Below are positions 12,828 through 22,151 of a stretch of DNA of 64,000 nucleotides, piece after piece. The notes under the pieces were generated by a model. It worked only from the letters and a program-made list of their open reading frames with translations. It was not told where the DNA came from and ran no database searches. Location: contig NC_007516.1 in the NCBI RefSeq assembly GCF_000012625.1, positions 1,054,001 to 1,118,000 on the forward strand, in the 5' to 3' direction. The DNA is from Synechococcus sp. CC9605 (lineage in GTDB: Bacteria; Cyanobacteriota; Cyanobacteriia; PCC-6307; Cyanobiaceae). The position numbers and the translations under genes were made by a program. The first letter of the stretch is position 1. Every line of letters begins with the position of its first letter.

Positions 12828-13922
12828 ATGGTTCCGGCGTCGTCTCGACGGCTGGCCTGGCTTCTGGCCGCGGCCCTGCAGTGCACTGCCTTCACCCAGG
12901 CATTGCCTGCCCGAGCCGCCAGTGCCTTGGCCGCCTGGGCTTTCACCGAGCAGGGGGTCCTCAAGCTGCGCACCAGCCGGAATGCTCGTTTGGAGGCGTT
13001 CTTTCAGGCCGCCAGCGATGGCCGCGGCACCAGGGTCTGGATTGATATCCCTGGTGAGCTGAGGTTCCCGCGTCGCCTGGCCGGACGGGGTGCAGTCCGT
13101 GAGATCCGGCTGGGCAAACCCCGTGCCGGTGCCACCCGTCTGGTGGTGGAATTCCGCCCTGATGTGGATCTCAACCCCAACGATCTGCGCCTGCGTGGAA
13201 CCGCTCCGGATCGCTGGGAACTGGTGTTTACCGGCCTGCCCACCCGCGGCTTGGATGATTTCGGTGAAGGCGATCTCACCGGTCGTGCCACGGCCTGGCT
13301 CCCACCCGGTGGATTTCGTCCTACCCGTACACCGGTGGATCCTTCCGGATTGCCAACGGTGGCCCGCAATCGCTACCGCATCGTCATCGACCCCGGTCAT
13401 GGAGGCCCTGATCCTGGGGCTATCGGCATTCGCGGTCTGCGAGAGACCGACGTGGTTCTGGATGTGTCGCTGCAGGTGGCTGATCTGCTTCGGGCCAGGG
13501 GCGTGGACGTGCGCTTGACCCGCACGCGGGAGGTGGATGTGGACCTGCCGCCGCGGGTGTCCCTGGCAAATCGCAGCGGGGCCACTGCTTTCGTGAGCAT
13601 CCATGCCAATGCCCTGAGCATGAACCGTCCGGATGTGAACGGGATCGAGACGTTCTTCTTCTCGGACCCCCGTTCTGGACGCCTGGCGTCCTATCTGCAG
13701 CAGCAGATGATGGATGTGTCCCCCGGAACACCGAATCGCGGCGTCAGACGCGGCCGCTTCTTCGTGATCCGGCGCAGCACCATGCCTTCGGCTCTGGTGG
13801 AGATGGGATTTGTCACCGGGGCGATTGACGCGCCGCGGCTGGCCAACGCTGACCATCGCCGCCGCCTGGCCTTGGCCCTGGCGGCCGGCATCCTCAACTA
13901 TCTGAAGCAGGAGGTGCGATGA
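12828..13922 (+). CDS. Exported N-acetylmuramoyl-L-alanine amidase (AMIN + Amidase_3)
   Basis: A 364-residue periplasmic zinc amidase that cleaves the stem peptide from MurNAc, probably for daughter-cell separation (AmiC-like). It has a signal peptide (RRLAWLLAAALQ, Ala-rich to about residue 35), a beta-rich AMIN targeting domain (about 40-140), then the Amidase_3 domain with zinc ligands His191 (DPGHGG), Glu206 and His259 (SIHANAL) and the catalytic Glu325 (ALVEMGF). The stop overlaps the murI start by four bases (ATGA), linking wall hydrolysis to wall precursor supply. Confidence 0.93.
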   Translation: MVPASSRRLAWLLAAALQCTAFTQALPARAASALAAWAFTEQGVLKLRTSRNARLEAFFQAASDGRGTRVWIDIPGELRFPRRLAGRGAVREIRLGKPRAGATRLVVEFRPDVDLNPNDLRLRGTAPDRWELVFTGLPTRGLDDFGEGDLTGRATAWLPPGGFRPTRTPVDPSGLPTVARNRYRIVIDPGHGGPDPGAIGIRGLRETDVVLDVSLQVADLLRARGVDVRLTRTREVDVDLPPRVSLANRSGATAFVSIHANALSMNRPDVNGIETFFFSDPRSGRLASYLQQQMMDVSPGTPNRGVRRGRFFVIRRSTMPSALVEMGFVTGAIDAPRLANADHRRRLALALAAGILNYLKQEVR

Positions 13923-14716
13923 CGCCTCAACTGCTCGGGTTCTTCGACAGCGGCCTGGGCGGATTGACGGTTCTGCGCAGGGTGCTCGAACGCCATGGAT
14001 CGGTGCCCTGCGTCTACCTCGGTGACACAGCCCGGGTTCCCTATGGCAACCGTCAACCGGATGACATCCGGCGCATCGCCGCTGAAGTGGTGGGTTGGTT
14101 GCGCGACCAAAAGGTCTCCACGGTGGTGATGGCCTGCAACACCACCAATGCCCTGGCAAGGGATGTGGCCGATGGGCAGGCCGGGGCCCCGGTGATCGGT
14201 CTGATCGGCGCCGCCGCCGCGATGGTGGAAACACGCCGTGTTGGAGTGCTGGCCACACCAGCCACTGTTGCCTCTTCGGCCTACCGAGCCAGTATCGAAG
14301 CGCTTCACCCAGGGTCGATGGTGATCGAGCAGGCCTGTCCTGCCTTTGTTCCCCTGATCGAATCCGGGGACATGAACAGCGACGACCTTCGCCGTGCGGC
14401 CCAGGCCTATCTCGAACCCTTGCTGGCGGCTTCCGTGGAGTCGATCGTGCTGGGTTGCACCCATTACCCCTTGCTGGTTCCCCTGTTGCGTCAGCTTCTG
14501 CCGGAGTCCGTCCAGATCATTGACCCGGCCATTGGGGTGGCCCGTCAACTGGATGCTGTTTTGAGGTCACCGGGGCCGATTTCGGCGGTCCCACGTCCGT
14601 TTTCCCTGGAGAGTTGCCGCTTCTGCGTCACCGCTGACCCCGATGGCTTCGCGATGCGTGCCACCCCTTGGCTGGGCCAGCGGCCTGACGTCAGCCTTCA
14701 GCTGCTGCCGGACTGA
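13919..14716 (+). CDS. murI: Glutamate racemase
   Basis: A 265-residue cofactor-independent racemase supplying D-Glu for peptidoglycan. FDSGLGGLTVLR starts at residue 9 (Asp10, Ser11), GDTARVPYGN is at 36-45, and the two catalytic cysteines are Cys73 (ACNTTNALA) and Cys180 (LGCTHYPLL). The ATG overlaps the stop of the amidase gene (ATGA), so the pair is translationally coupled. Confidence 0.96.
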   Translation: MTPQLLGFFDSGLGGLTVLRRVLERHGSVPCVYLGDTARVPYGNRQPDDIRRIAAEVVGWLRDQKVSTVVMACNTTNALARDVADGQAGAPVIGLIGAAAAMVETRRVGVLATPATVASSAYRASIEALHPGSMVIEQACPAFVPLIESGDMNSDDLRRAAQAYLEPLLAASVESIVLGCTHYPLLVPLLRQLLPESVQIIDPAIGVARQLDAVLRSPGPISAVPRPFSLESCRFCVTADPDGFAMRATPWLGQRPDVSLQLLPD

Positions 14717-14753
14717 GCGTGGGACCACTAGGATCGCGGCGCCGAGGGGAGTC

Positions 14754-15725
14754 ATGAGCACCGTTACCGAGCTACTCCAACCGGTAGAGACAGATCTTGA
14801 AACCCTGCTCGGAGACCTGCGCAGCCTGATTGGCGCTGGTCACCCCATTCTTCAGGCTGCTGCGGAACATCTGTTCAGTGCCGGCGGCAAGCGTTTGCGT
14901 CCCGGCATTGTTCTGCTGCTGTCGCGGGCCCTCTCAGAGCAAGGAGAGCTCTCGCCCCGCCATCGCCGCTTGGCCGAGATCACAGAAATGATCCACACTG
15001 CCTCGCTCGTTCACGACGATGTGGTGGACGAGGCTTCCACGCGGCGTGGTGTGGACACGGTCCACAGCCGTTTTGACGCTCGCGTTGCCGTTCTCGCCGG
15101 TGACTTTCTCTTTGCCCAGGCCAGCTGGCACCTCGCCAACCTCGATGACCTCGACGTGGTAAAGCTGCTCAGCCGCGTGATCATGGATCTGGCGGATGGG
15201 GAGGTCAAGCAGGGTCTCTACCGCTTCGACACGGCCCAAACCTTCGAGACTTACCTCGAAAAGAGCTATTGCAAGACGGCATCCCTGATTGCCAACAGCT
15301 GCCGTGCTGCAGGTGTGCTCAGCGGTTGCGCGCCGACCCAGCTCGACAGCCTCTACCAATTCGGCCGCCAGCTGGGTCTGGCCTTCCAGGTGGTTGACGA
15401 CATCCTAGATTTCACCGGAAACGACCAGCAGCTCGGCAAGCCCGCAGCCAGTGATCTCGCCAGCGGCTACCTCACCGCGCCCACCTTCTATGCCCTTAAG
15501 GAGCACCCATCGCTGCAGCCGTTGATCGATCGCCAGTTCTCCGAGCCCGGTGATCTGGACAAGGCCCTGGAGATGGTGCGGGCCTCCAAGGCGATTGAAC
15601 GCACCCGTAAGCTTGCGGAAACCTTTGCTCGCGAATCCCGTGAATCAATCGCCTGGCTGCCGGAATCTGCGGCGCAACGCGCCTTGATGGAACTGCCGAA
15701 ATTCGTCCTCAGCCGTCTTTACTGA
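14754..15725 (+). CDS. sds: Solanesyl/long-chain polyprenyl diphosphate synthase
   Basis: A 323-residue trans-prenyltransferase making the long isoprenoid tail of plastoquinone and possibly the precursor of phylloquinone phytyl-like chains. The first aspartate-rich motif is DDVVD (residues 88-92) and the second DDILD (215-219); GGKRLRPGIVLLL precedes them. The ATG at 14754 gives MSTVTELLQPVETDL; the upstream-extended frame overlaps the murI 3' end and is not needed. No bulky residues stand immediately before the first motif (LVHDDVVD), consistent with a long-chain product. Confidence 0.92.
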   Translation: MSTVTELLQPVETDLETLLGDLRSLIGAGHPILQAAAEHLFSAGGKRLRPGIVLLLSRALSEQGELSPRHRRLAEITEMIHTASLVHDDVVDEASTRRGVDTVHSRFDARVAVLAGDFLFAQASWHLANLDDLDVVKLLSRVIMDLADGEVKQGLYRFDTAQTFETYLEKSYCKTASLIANSCRAAGVLSGCAPTQLDSLYQFGRQLGLAFQVVDDILDFTGNDQQLGKPAASDLASGYLTAPTFYALKEHPSLQPLIDRQFSEPGDLDKALEMVRASKAIERTRKLAETFARESRESIAWLPESAAQRALMELPKFVLSRLY

Positions 15726-15734
15726 GCCAAAACC

Positions 15735-16385
15735 TCAAGACAACAGCCTCAACACAACAGCCAGGCTGTTGATGGAACAGGGGTTGGTGTTCAAGTTGGC
15801 TTGGTCTGATCCCTTGGGGCTCACCAGCCAGACCTGACAGCCGGCGCCATGGGCTGATTGGCAGCCGGCCTGGGAATCCTCCAGGGCCCAGCAGTGGTTG
15901 GGGTGAAGGCCCAAGCGTTGGGCGGCAAGCCGGAAGGGTGCAGGGTCGGGTTTGCCCGCATCAAGGTCGGGATCGTCGCCGTAGACCCGTTCCTGGATCT
16001 GCTCAAGCCAGGGATGGGGAGCTGCTTTGAATTCAACCGCGTCGCGGCTGCTGCTGGTGACCAGCGCCATGGGGATGTTCCGGTTGTGGCAATGCGTCAC
16101 CAGCTCTTGGGCGGCAGGCATCGGGGCAGCATCCGGAAGCAGGGCACGAACGATCGGCTGTTGCACCGCCAACAGGGCATCCGTGCCCACCGGTTCCGCC
16201 AGCCATGCATTCACCTGGGCCGCACAGTCGAGTCGGCGACGGCCCTTCAGCTGCATCAACTGAGCCTCACTCAGCTGGGTGCCGAAGTGGGCCGCGGCTT
16301 CGCTCCAGCCACGGCCATGCAGCGGCTCGGTGTCGAGCAAGAGTCCATCCAGATCGAACAGGCAAGCGGCAGGTGGCAGTTTCAT
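15735..16385 (-). CDS. HAD-superfamily hydrolase (CbbY/beta-phosphoglucomutase-like)
   Basis: A 216-residue HAD phosphatase or phosphomutase. The nucleophile motif is FDLDGLLLDTE (Asp11/Asp13), with an SSSRD segment (motif II, LVTSSSRDAVE) and PDPAPFRLAA followed by ALEDSQAGCQSA (motifs III/IV). These are typical of the subfamily that includes beta-phosphoglucomutase and CbbY. The substrate is not identifiable. It converges with sds nine bases away. Confidence 0.85.
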   Translation of the reverse strand: MKLPPAACLFDLDGLLLDTEPLHGRGWSEAAAHFGTQLSEAQLMQLKGRRRLDCAAQVNAWLAEPVGTDALLAVQQPIVRALLPDAAPMPAAQELVTHCHNRNIPMALVTSSSRDAVEFKAAPHPWLEQIQERVYGDDPDLDAGKPDPAPFRLAAQRLGLHPNHCWALEDSQAGCQSAHGAGCQVWLVSPKGSDQANLNTNPCSINSLAVVLRLLS

Positions 16386-16514
16386 CCCGGAACGGCGATG
16401 CCCAGCTCAATCCTTTCGCATCGACTGCATCATCGTCCGACGGATTGATGAGGGAGCTGGATCAAGCGGGGTCCTGCTCCTTACCCTTCGAGGAGAAGCA
16501 CTGCGCAGTCTGCT

Positions 16515-18488
16515 GTGACCGACGCCAACACCACCATCGAAAGCGTGCTGCAGGAGCAGCGGGTGTTCGAGCCGCCAGCAGACACCGCCGCCAAAGCCCG
16601 CATCGGCAGCCTCGAGGCTTACAGGGCCATGGCCGATGCCGCCAAAGCCGATCCTGATGCGTTCTGGGGTGAGGCCGCCCGGCGAGAACTGCATTGGTTC
16701 GAGCCCTTCCACACCGTGCTGGATTGGTCGAACCCCCCGTTCGCGCGCTGGTTTGAGGGCGGCACCACTAACCTTTCCTACAATTGCCTGGACCGTCATC
16801 TCGATGGGCCAACGGCACAGAAAACAGCGTTGATCTGGGAAGGCGAGCCGGGGGATGTGCGCCGGTTCACTTACCAGGAACTGCATGCTGAGGTGTGCAA
16901 AGCCGCCAATGGCCTCAAAGCCATGGGCATTGGCAAGGGTCACCTTGTGGCGCTCTACATGCCGATGGTGCCGGAGGCGGCGATCGCCATGCTCGCTTGT
17001 GCTCGCATCGGTGCTCCCCATTCAGTGGTGTTCGGTGGCTTTTCCGCAGAAGCACTGAGGGACCGTCTCAACGACGGCGAAGTGAAAGCAGTGATCACCG
17101 CTGATGGTGGCTTCCGCAAGGACAAGCCTGTGTCACTCAAGCCCGCGGTGGATGCGGCGCTGGCCAATGGAGCCTGCCCCTCGGTGATGGGCGTGCTTGT
17201 GGTGCAGCGCACCAAGCAGGACGTGGAGATGGTTTCTGGTCGCGACCAGTGGTGGCACGACTTGGTGGAGGGTCAGAGTGCCGACTGCCCCGCTGAGCCG
17301 ATGGCCAGCGAGGACCGCCTGTTCGTGCTTTACACCTCCGGTTCCACCGGCAAGCCCAAGGGCGTGGTGCACACCACTGCCGGCTACAACCTTTGGGCCC
17401 ACCTCACCTTCCAGTGGATCTTTGATATTCAGTATGAGGATGTCTTCTGGTGTACGGCTGATGTGGGTTGGATCACCGGCCACAGCTATATCGTCTACGG
17501 CCCCTTATCGAACGGTGCCACGACCGTGATGTACGAGGGTGCACCGCGCCCGTCCAAGCCCGGTGCCTTCTGGGAATTGATTCAGAAGCACGGGATCACG
17601 ATCTTCTACACGGCTCCCACCGCCATCCGGGCGTTCATGAAGAGCGGCCGCTCCGTGCCGGATCAGTTCGACATGAGCAGCCTTCGCCTGCTGGGCACCG
17701 TTGGCGAACCGATCAATCCGGAGGCCTGGATGTGGTATCGCGACGTGATTGGAGGCAACCGCTGCCCGATCGTCGACACCTGGTGGCAGACCGAAACCGG
17801 CGGGGTGATGATCAGCCCCCTGCCGGGAGCAACGCCCACCAAGCCAGGCTCCGCCACCCTGCCCCTGCCCGGCATTCAGGCCGACGTCATCGATGCGGAA
17901 GGGAACAGCTGTGGTGCCGATGAAGGCGGGTATCTGGCGGTGCGTGCCCCCTGGCCCGGAATGATGCGCACCGTGCATGGCAACCCTCAACGCTTCCGCG
18001 AGAGCTATTGGGAGCACATCCGGCCTGCCGATGGGTCTTACCTCTATTTCGCGGGGGACGGTGCCCGGCGGGATGCCGATGGCTACTTCTGGGTGATGGG
18101 CCGTGTCGATGACGTGATCAACGTCTCGGGTCACCGTCTCGGCACGATGGAGATCGAATCAGCCCTCGTCAGCCACCCCGCGGTGGCGGAGGCGGCCGTC
18201 GTGGGTCGACCCGACGACCTCAAGGGCGAAGGCATCGTGGCCTTCGTCACTCTGGAGGCCTGCCGCGAGGGCGATGACGCCCTGGTGAAGGAGCTGCGAG
18301 CCCACGTGGGAACGGAAATCGGTCCGATCGCCCGGCCGGACGAGATCCGTTGCAGTGATGCTCTGCCCAAAACCCGCAGCGGCAAGATCATGCGCCGGAT
18401 CCTGCGGGCCCTTGCGGCGGGTCAGGAGGTGAGTGGCGACACCAGCACCCTGGAGGATCGCTCCGTTCTGGACCGCCTCAGGGCCTGA
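16515..18488 (+). CDS. acs: Acetyl-CoA synthetase (AMP-forming)
   Basis: A 657-residue ANL-family enzyme activating acetate to acetyl-CoA through acetyl-AMP. The P-loop [16 protein letters not shown] starts at residue 273, and [11 protein letters not shown] and the hinge-region [18 protein letters not shown] follow. The C-terminal [14 protein letters not shown] carries the catalytic Lys (about 623), a common acetylation site. The start is GTG at 16515 ([12 protein letters not shown]). It ends in a tail-to-tail overlap of 11 bases with the DUF1350 gene. Confidence 0.96.
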   Translation: MTDANTTIESVLQEQRVFEPPADTAAKARIGSLEAYRAMADAAKADPDAFWGEAARRELHWFEPFHTVLDWSNPPFARWFEGGTTNLSYNCLDRHLDGPTAQKTALIWEGEPGDVRRFTYQELHAEVCKAANGLKAMGIGKGHLVALYMPMVPEAAIAMLACARIGAPHSVVFGGFSAEALRDRLNDGEVKAVITADGGFRKDKPVSLKPAVDAALANGACPSVMGVLVVQRTKQDVEMVSGRDQWWHDLVEGQSADCPAEPMASEDRLFVLYTSGSTGKPKGVVHTTAGYNLWAHLTFQWIFDIQYEDVFWCTADVGWITGHSYIVYGPLSNGATTVMYEGAPRPSKPGAFWELIQKHGITIFYTAPTAIRAFMKSGRSVPDQFDMSSLRLLGTVGEPINPEAWMWYRDVIGGNRCPIVDTWWQTETGGVMISPLPGATPTKPGSATLPLPGIQADVIDAEGNSCGADEGGYLAVRAPWPGMMRTVHGNPQRFRESYWEHIRPADGSYLYFAGDGARRDADGYFWVMGRVDDVINVSGHRLGTMEIESALVSHPAVAEAAVVGRPDDLKGEGIVAFVTLEACREGDDALVKELRAHVGTEIGPIARPDEIRCSDALPKTRSGKIMRRILRALAAGQEVSGDTSTLEDRSVLDRLRA

Positions 18489-19212
18489 TCGCCTCGCCGA
18501 TGGTTCGGCTCAGCTGACGGATGACCGACACCCGCTTGGGGTCATCCGCCCAGTCCCCGAGGAAGCTGCGCCGCAGCCCGGCACTGGCCGGCGTGAGGTG
18601 ATCGCCAGGCAGCTCCAGGGTTGAGCTGGCGTCCGAGGGACGTTCTCGCAGGGCCTGGATCAGATCACCGCTTTGATCCAGCTCATCGCGCCCGAAGCGC
18701 ACCACCAGATTCCGCTCCTGTTGGTAGTGGCGGCTGATCAAGCGAAGCGTTTCAGCTGGACTGGGGCTGAACTCGGTTTCCACCCCGAGCCGTGGTGCCA
18801 GTTCACCCAGCAGGGGAATCGAGCGATCGGCGTTGAAGTTGTTGAAGCTCAGGGCCACCAGGGCCCTGCTGCCGCGACCCCCATCGGGGGCCAGCAAGTG
18901 AAGCTTGCAACCCAGGCTGTGGCCAAGCCGCAGCGGAGCCGCAAGGGCCCCGCAGCGCTCTTCAAGTTGCCGACGCGCCGAGCGAAAGGCACTCCAGGCA
19001 TCGCGGGCCTGGCGTTGATGATCGAACCCAGGCACATAGGCCCAGGCATGCACGGCCAAACCATCCGCCTCCAGGTCTTCCAGCAACCTGCGGTAGCTGA
19101 TCTGGGGGGTGGCCGCCAGATAGCTGCCGCCGATGAATTCGATCAATCCCGTGGGTTCGGCCGGCCGCAGTTGCCAGATCGCACCCAGCTGACGCCAGTT
19201 GGCCATGCTCAA
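18478..19212 (-). CDS. DUF1350 family protein (alpha/beta-hydrolase-like)
   Basis: A 244-residue protein (242 if the second ATG is used) of a family conserved in cyanobacteria and plastids. It has a GHSLG nucleophile-elbow motif (residues 97-101, [14 protein letters not shown]), so an alpha/beta-hydrolase fold is likely. [19 protein letters not shown] near the N-terminus is a family hallmark. The function is not known. It starts four bases inside the end of prxQ, so the two are probably co-transcribed. Confidence 0.85.
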   Translation of the reverse strand: MSMANWRQLGAIWQLRPAEPTGLIEFIGGSYLAATPQISYRRLLEDLEADGLAVHAWAYVPGFDHQRQARDAWSAFRSARRQLEERCGALAAPLRLGHSLGCKLHLLAPDGGRGSRALVALSFNNFNADRSIPLLGELAPRLGVETEFSPSPAETLRLISRHYQQERNLVVRFGRDELDQSGDLIQALRERPSDASSTLELPGDHLTPASAGLRRSFLGDWADDPKRVSVIRQLSRTIGEAIRP

Positions 19213-19664
19213 CCGCGCAGCTGATTCAGCACCTGCTGTGCTTCACGCACGTGGGCCGGGCCATCCAAGAGGTTGCTGAAGGTGTGACGGATCACCCCCT
19301 CGCCGTCAACGATGTAGGTGACACGACCGGGCAGCAGACCAAGGGCTTTGGGCACACCCATTTCGCGGCGCAGGGCGTTGTTGCGGTCGCAGAGCAGAGG
19401 AAACGTGAGGTTGTGGCGGGTGGCGAAACGGCGGTGGCTGACGGCGTCATCACCGCTGATGCCCCAAACCTCTGCATCGAGGGCAGCAAAGCTCTCTGCG
19501 TTGTCGCGGAAGCTGCAGGCTTCAGCTGTGCAGCCGGGGGTGTCGTCCTTGGGATAAAAGAAAAGCACCAGCCAGCGGCCCTGCACAGAAGCGGGAGTGC
19601 GAAGGTCACCGTTCTGATCCTCCAGGCTGAAGGAGGGGAGCCGGTCGCCGATCCCGAGGGCCAT
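19209..19664 (-). CDS. bcp: Peroxiredoxin Q / Bcp
   Basis: A 151-residue thioredoxin-dependent peroxidase. The PKDDTPGCTAEACSF motif carries the peroxidatic Cys45 and the resolving Cys50, five residues apart as in PrxQ. The start giving MALGIGDRLPSFSLEDQNG was chosen; the frame is open upstream to 19751 but those residues look non-coding and overlap the divergent exonuclease. It protects against hydroperoxides and links to thylakoid thioredoxins in cyanobacteria. Confidence 0.93.
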   Translation of the reverse strand: MALGIGDRLPSFSLEDQNGDLRTPASVQGRWLVLFFYPKDDTPGCTAEACSFRDNAESFAALDAEVWGISGDDAVSHRRFATRHNLTFPLLCDRNNALRREMGVPKALGLLPGRVTYIVDGEGVIRHTFSNLLDGPAHVREAQQVLNQLRG

Positions 19665-19749
19665 CACATTGAAATTAAGTGGCTGAACCCTAGGCAGCAT
19701 GCACCTTGCCCGGGGCGGGAGAATCAGGGGCGGGAGGAGACACTGCGCC

Positions 19750-20592
19750 ATGCCTGAACAGCTCGATTTGCTTGCGGGGTTTTCAAGGCCTCAGGCGGAG
19801 CCCCAAACAGCCGCATCGCCGATGCCAGCTTCGCCAGCTGTTGACCCTGAGGCCAAGGATGATCAGCACGAGGATGCGCCAAAGGCCTCCCCCACCACCC
19901 TTCTGATCATTGACACCGAGACCTCCGGTTTGGATCCGCAGCAGGACCAATGCCTTGAGCTGGGCTGCATTTTGTTTGATGTGCCGAGTCGTTCGGTGCT
20001 GGCCCAGCAATCGTTTCTCCTCCCGGTGGACTCCAACGCAGCAGAACCGATCAACCGGATCCCCGCCGCCGTCACCCGCCGCCCCCAGCCCTGGCGGGAG
20101 GCGTTGGTGTGGTTTGAGCATCTGCTGGACGCTGCTGATCTGCTGGTGGCCCACAACGCGGCCTTCGATCGCCAGTGGTTCGGTCTGGGTGTGGTGCCGG
20201 CCACCGCAACACCGTGGCTCTGCACCATGGACGACATCCGCTGGCCGGCGGAGCGTCAGTTGCGTTTGCGGCCGTCGGTGCGGGACCTTGCCCTGGCCTA
20301 CGGCGTTCCCGTCTGGGCGGCCCACCGCGCCCTCAGCGATTGCATCTACATCGCGGATGTTTTCGCCCGCTGTGACGACTTGGAGCATTTGTTGAAACGG
20401 GGCCTGGAACCCCGCCAGTTGATGCGTGCCCGGGTGTCGTTCGATGAACGCCATTTGGCGAAAGCAGCGGGGTTCCATTGGAACGATCCGATCAAGGGGG
20501 CCTGGACCCGGCGTTTGAGTGCCCGTGAGGTGGCGGAGCTTGAGTTTCCGGTCGCGCCTGTTGAGCTCGAAGCCGATCGCCTCAGTGCCTGA
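19750..20592 (+). CDS. DEDDh 3'-5' exonuclease (DnaQ-like)
   Basis: A 280-residue exonuclease of the DnaQ/epsilon family. ExoI is IDTETSGLDP (Asp55, Glu57), ExoII is AHNAAFDRQWF and ExoIII is HRALSDCIYIADV with the DEDDh histidine. An N-terminal Pro/Ala-rich extension of about 48 residues precedes the domain. The C-terminal piece (FDERHLAKAAGFHWND) resembles a family-specific extension with homology to DUF3820-type tails in other 3'-5' exonucleases. It could be a proofreading subunit or a stand-alone nuclease. Confidence 0.87.
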   Translation: MPEQLDLLAGFSRPQAEPQTAASPMPASPAVDPEAKDDQHEDAPKASPTTLLIIDTETSGLDPQQDQCLELGCILFDVPSRSVLAQQSFLLPVDSNAAEPINRIPAAVTRRPQPWREALVWFEHLLDAADLLVAHNAAFDRQWFGLGVVPATATPWLCTMDDIRWPAERQLRLRPSVRDLALAYGVPVWAAHRALSDCIYIADVFARCDDLEHLLKRGLEPRQLMRARVSFDERHLAKAAGFHWNDPIKGAWTRRLSAREVAELEFPVAPVELEADRLSA

Positions 20593-20671
20593 GCCTGCGC
20601 ATTTGCTTCAGCATTCCGAAGCGTCTGGGTGATTTTGCAGAGAGTGCTGCTGAACGCAGCAGGCTGAAGCC

Positions 20672-20941
20672 ATGACGGCTTTTCTGCATCCCCATCAACG
20701 CCCCATCCGCTTCCGCCTGCGTCAATGGCAGCAGGTGCGCACCTGGGCGCGTTTGATTCGTGAAGCCGAAGCGCTCTGGCATGTGGATGTGCGTGCCATC
20801 CGACGCATGGGGGCTGATGAACTCAGCCAGTTGATTGAGGAGGTTCCCACTCCTCACCGCAAACGGGTGAACCGCTGGTTGCGCTGTTACTCGGTGGCAA
20901 CCCGGCTCACGGTCGCATCCACCGTCGTGCCCACCGCCTGA
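20672..20941 (+). CDS. Conserved hypothetical small basic protein
   Basis: An 89-residue Arg/Trp-rich protein of unknown function, with RFRLRQWQQVRTWARLIREAE-type amphipathic helix character and no signal peptide or membrane span. It lies between the exonuclease and the first pstS, on the same strand as both. Its composition matches its neighbours, which favours a real gene over chance. Confidence 0.6.
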   Translation: MTAFLHPHQRPIRFRLRQWQQVRTWARLIREAEALWHVDVRAIRRMGADELSQLIEEVPTPHRKRVNRWLRCYSVATRLTVASTVVPTA

Positions 20942-20988
20942 GCCTGGATCAACGACGCGGGAGGATGGAGCAAATCACCTAAACGGTT

Positions 20989-21969
20989 TTGGCACATCGT
21001 TCCCTGGTTGCTTTAAGCCTGAGCGTTCTCGCTGTTGGCCTCGCTGCCTGTGGCGGCAGTTCCAGTGTGTCCAGCCTCAATGCGGCCGGGGCCTCCTTCC
21101 CCGCCAAGGTGTACCAGAGCTGGTTCGCTGATCTCGCCGGCTCCGGCGGAATCAAAGTGAATTTCCAGGCGGTGGGGTCCGGGTCCGGCCGCAAAGCCTT
21201 CATTGATGGCACGGTGGATTTCGCCGCTTCAGACGACCCGATCAAGGAGGCTGACCGCAAGCAGGTGAGCCAAGGGGTGGTTCAGATCCCGATGGTGGGG
21301 GGAACGATCGCCTTCGGATACAACAAGCCTGGCTGCAAGCTTCAACTCACCCAGCAACAGGCTGTGGAGGTGGCCACCGGCGCCATCAGCGATTGGAAGG
21401 ATCTCGGCTGCGAAGCGGGCACGATCACCTGGGTGCATCGCTCGGATGGCTCCGGCACAACCAAGGCCTTCACCAACTCGCTGCAGACCTTTTCACCGGA
21501 TTGGACCCTCGGCAGCGGTAAATCGGTGAAGTGGCCGGTGGGCGTCGGTGCCAAGGGCAACTCGGGCGTTGCCGGGGTGATCGACAACCGGGTTGGCGCG
21601 ATCGGCTACGTGAATCAGTCGTACATCAAGGGAAACGTGCAGGCTGCTGCGTTGCAGAACAAATCCGGGGAATTCCTCAAGCCCTCCGTGGAGGCTGGTG
21701 CCAAAGCCCTGAACGGCATTGAGCTTGATCAGAACCTGGCGGGCAGCAACCCCAACCCCTCCGCTGCTGGTGCCTACCCCATCGCAACCCTCACCTGGGT
21801 GTTGGCCTATGCCGAGGACAATGGCGCCAAAGCCGAAGCTGTGAGGAAGGTCTTCAACTACCTGCTGGACGACGCCACTCAGGAGGGTGCTGCGGCCCTG
21901 GGCTTTGTGCCTCTCCGGGGCAACATCCTCGAAAAATCCCGCAGTGCGGTGGCAGGGATTCAGCCTTGA
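20989..21969 (+). CDS. pstS: PstS-type phosphate-binding protein, lipoprotein form
   Basis: A 326-residue periplasmic phosphate-binding protein of the PstS/SphX family. The N-terminus is a lipoprotein signal with lipobox LAAC (about residues 18-21), so it should be membrane-anchored. Ligand-binding family motifs are GAGASFPAKVYQSWF-like (AAGASFPAKVYQ), GSGSGRKAF, HRSDGSGTTKAFTNSL and the AIGYVNQSYIKG segment. The start is TTG at 20989, preceded by GGAGG about 25 bases upstream. It is paralogous to the next gene over its full length. A rho-independent terminator follows it. Confidence 0.92.
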   Translation: MAHRSLVALSLSVLAVGLAACGGSSSVSSLNAAGASFPAKVYQSWFADLAGSGGIKVNFQAVGSGSGRKAFIDGTVDFAASDDPIKEADRKQVSQGVVQIPMVGGTIAFGYNKPGCKLQLTQQQAVEVATGAISDWKDLGCEAGTITWVHRSDGSGTTKAFTNSLQTFSPDWTLGSGKSVKWPVGVGAKGNSGVAGVIDNRVGAIGYVNQSYIKGNVQAAALQNKSGEFLKPSVEAGAKALNGIELDQNLAGSNPNPSAAGAYPIATLTWVLAYAEDNGAKAEAVRKVFNYLLDDATQEGAAALGFVPLRGNILEKSRSAVAGIQP

Positions 21970-21999
21970 ACCCGAACCCTTGATTGGCTGAACGTCATG

Positions 22000-22031
22000 C
22001 CCCGGTTTGGATGGCCAAACCGGGGTTTTTT
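22000..22031 (+). terminator. Rho-independent terminator after the first pstS
   Basis: An 11-base-pair perfect stem (CCCCGGTTTGG paired with CCAAACCGGGG) with a four-base loop, followed by six T. It starts 30 bases after the stop of the lipoprotein-type pstS and separates it from the second pstS, so the two paralogues are transcribed independently. Confidence 0.92.
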
Positions 22032-22058
22032 GATGGTTTAAACAGGGTTTTATGGCTC

Positions 22059-22088
22059 CTTAACCTTCGTTAATGGGCGCATAACGAC
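22059..22088 (+). promoter_or_regulatory. Putative Pho box upstream of the second pstS
   Basis: Three TTAA/TAA-containing elements repeat at 10-11-base spacing: CTTAACCT, TTAATGGG and ATAACGAC. This matches the tandem PyTTAAPyPy-type repeats bound by PhoB/SphR in cyanobacteria. It ends 63 bases before the ATG of pstS at 22152. The first repeat is a perfect match and the others are weaker. The assignment comes from the repeat pattern plus the pstS context. Confidence 0.65.
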
Positions 22089-22151
22089 AGGTGGTTTGAG
22101 TCCCGATTAGGTCTTGGTTGCTACAGCCTCGTTCCTCTTTCGGTTGTCGTA

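Noticed and set aside
12780-14258. 492-codon minus-strand frame opposite the amidase and murI
   Set aside because: The catalytic residues of both sense genes are conserved, and the antisense protein has no recognisable domain.
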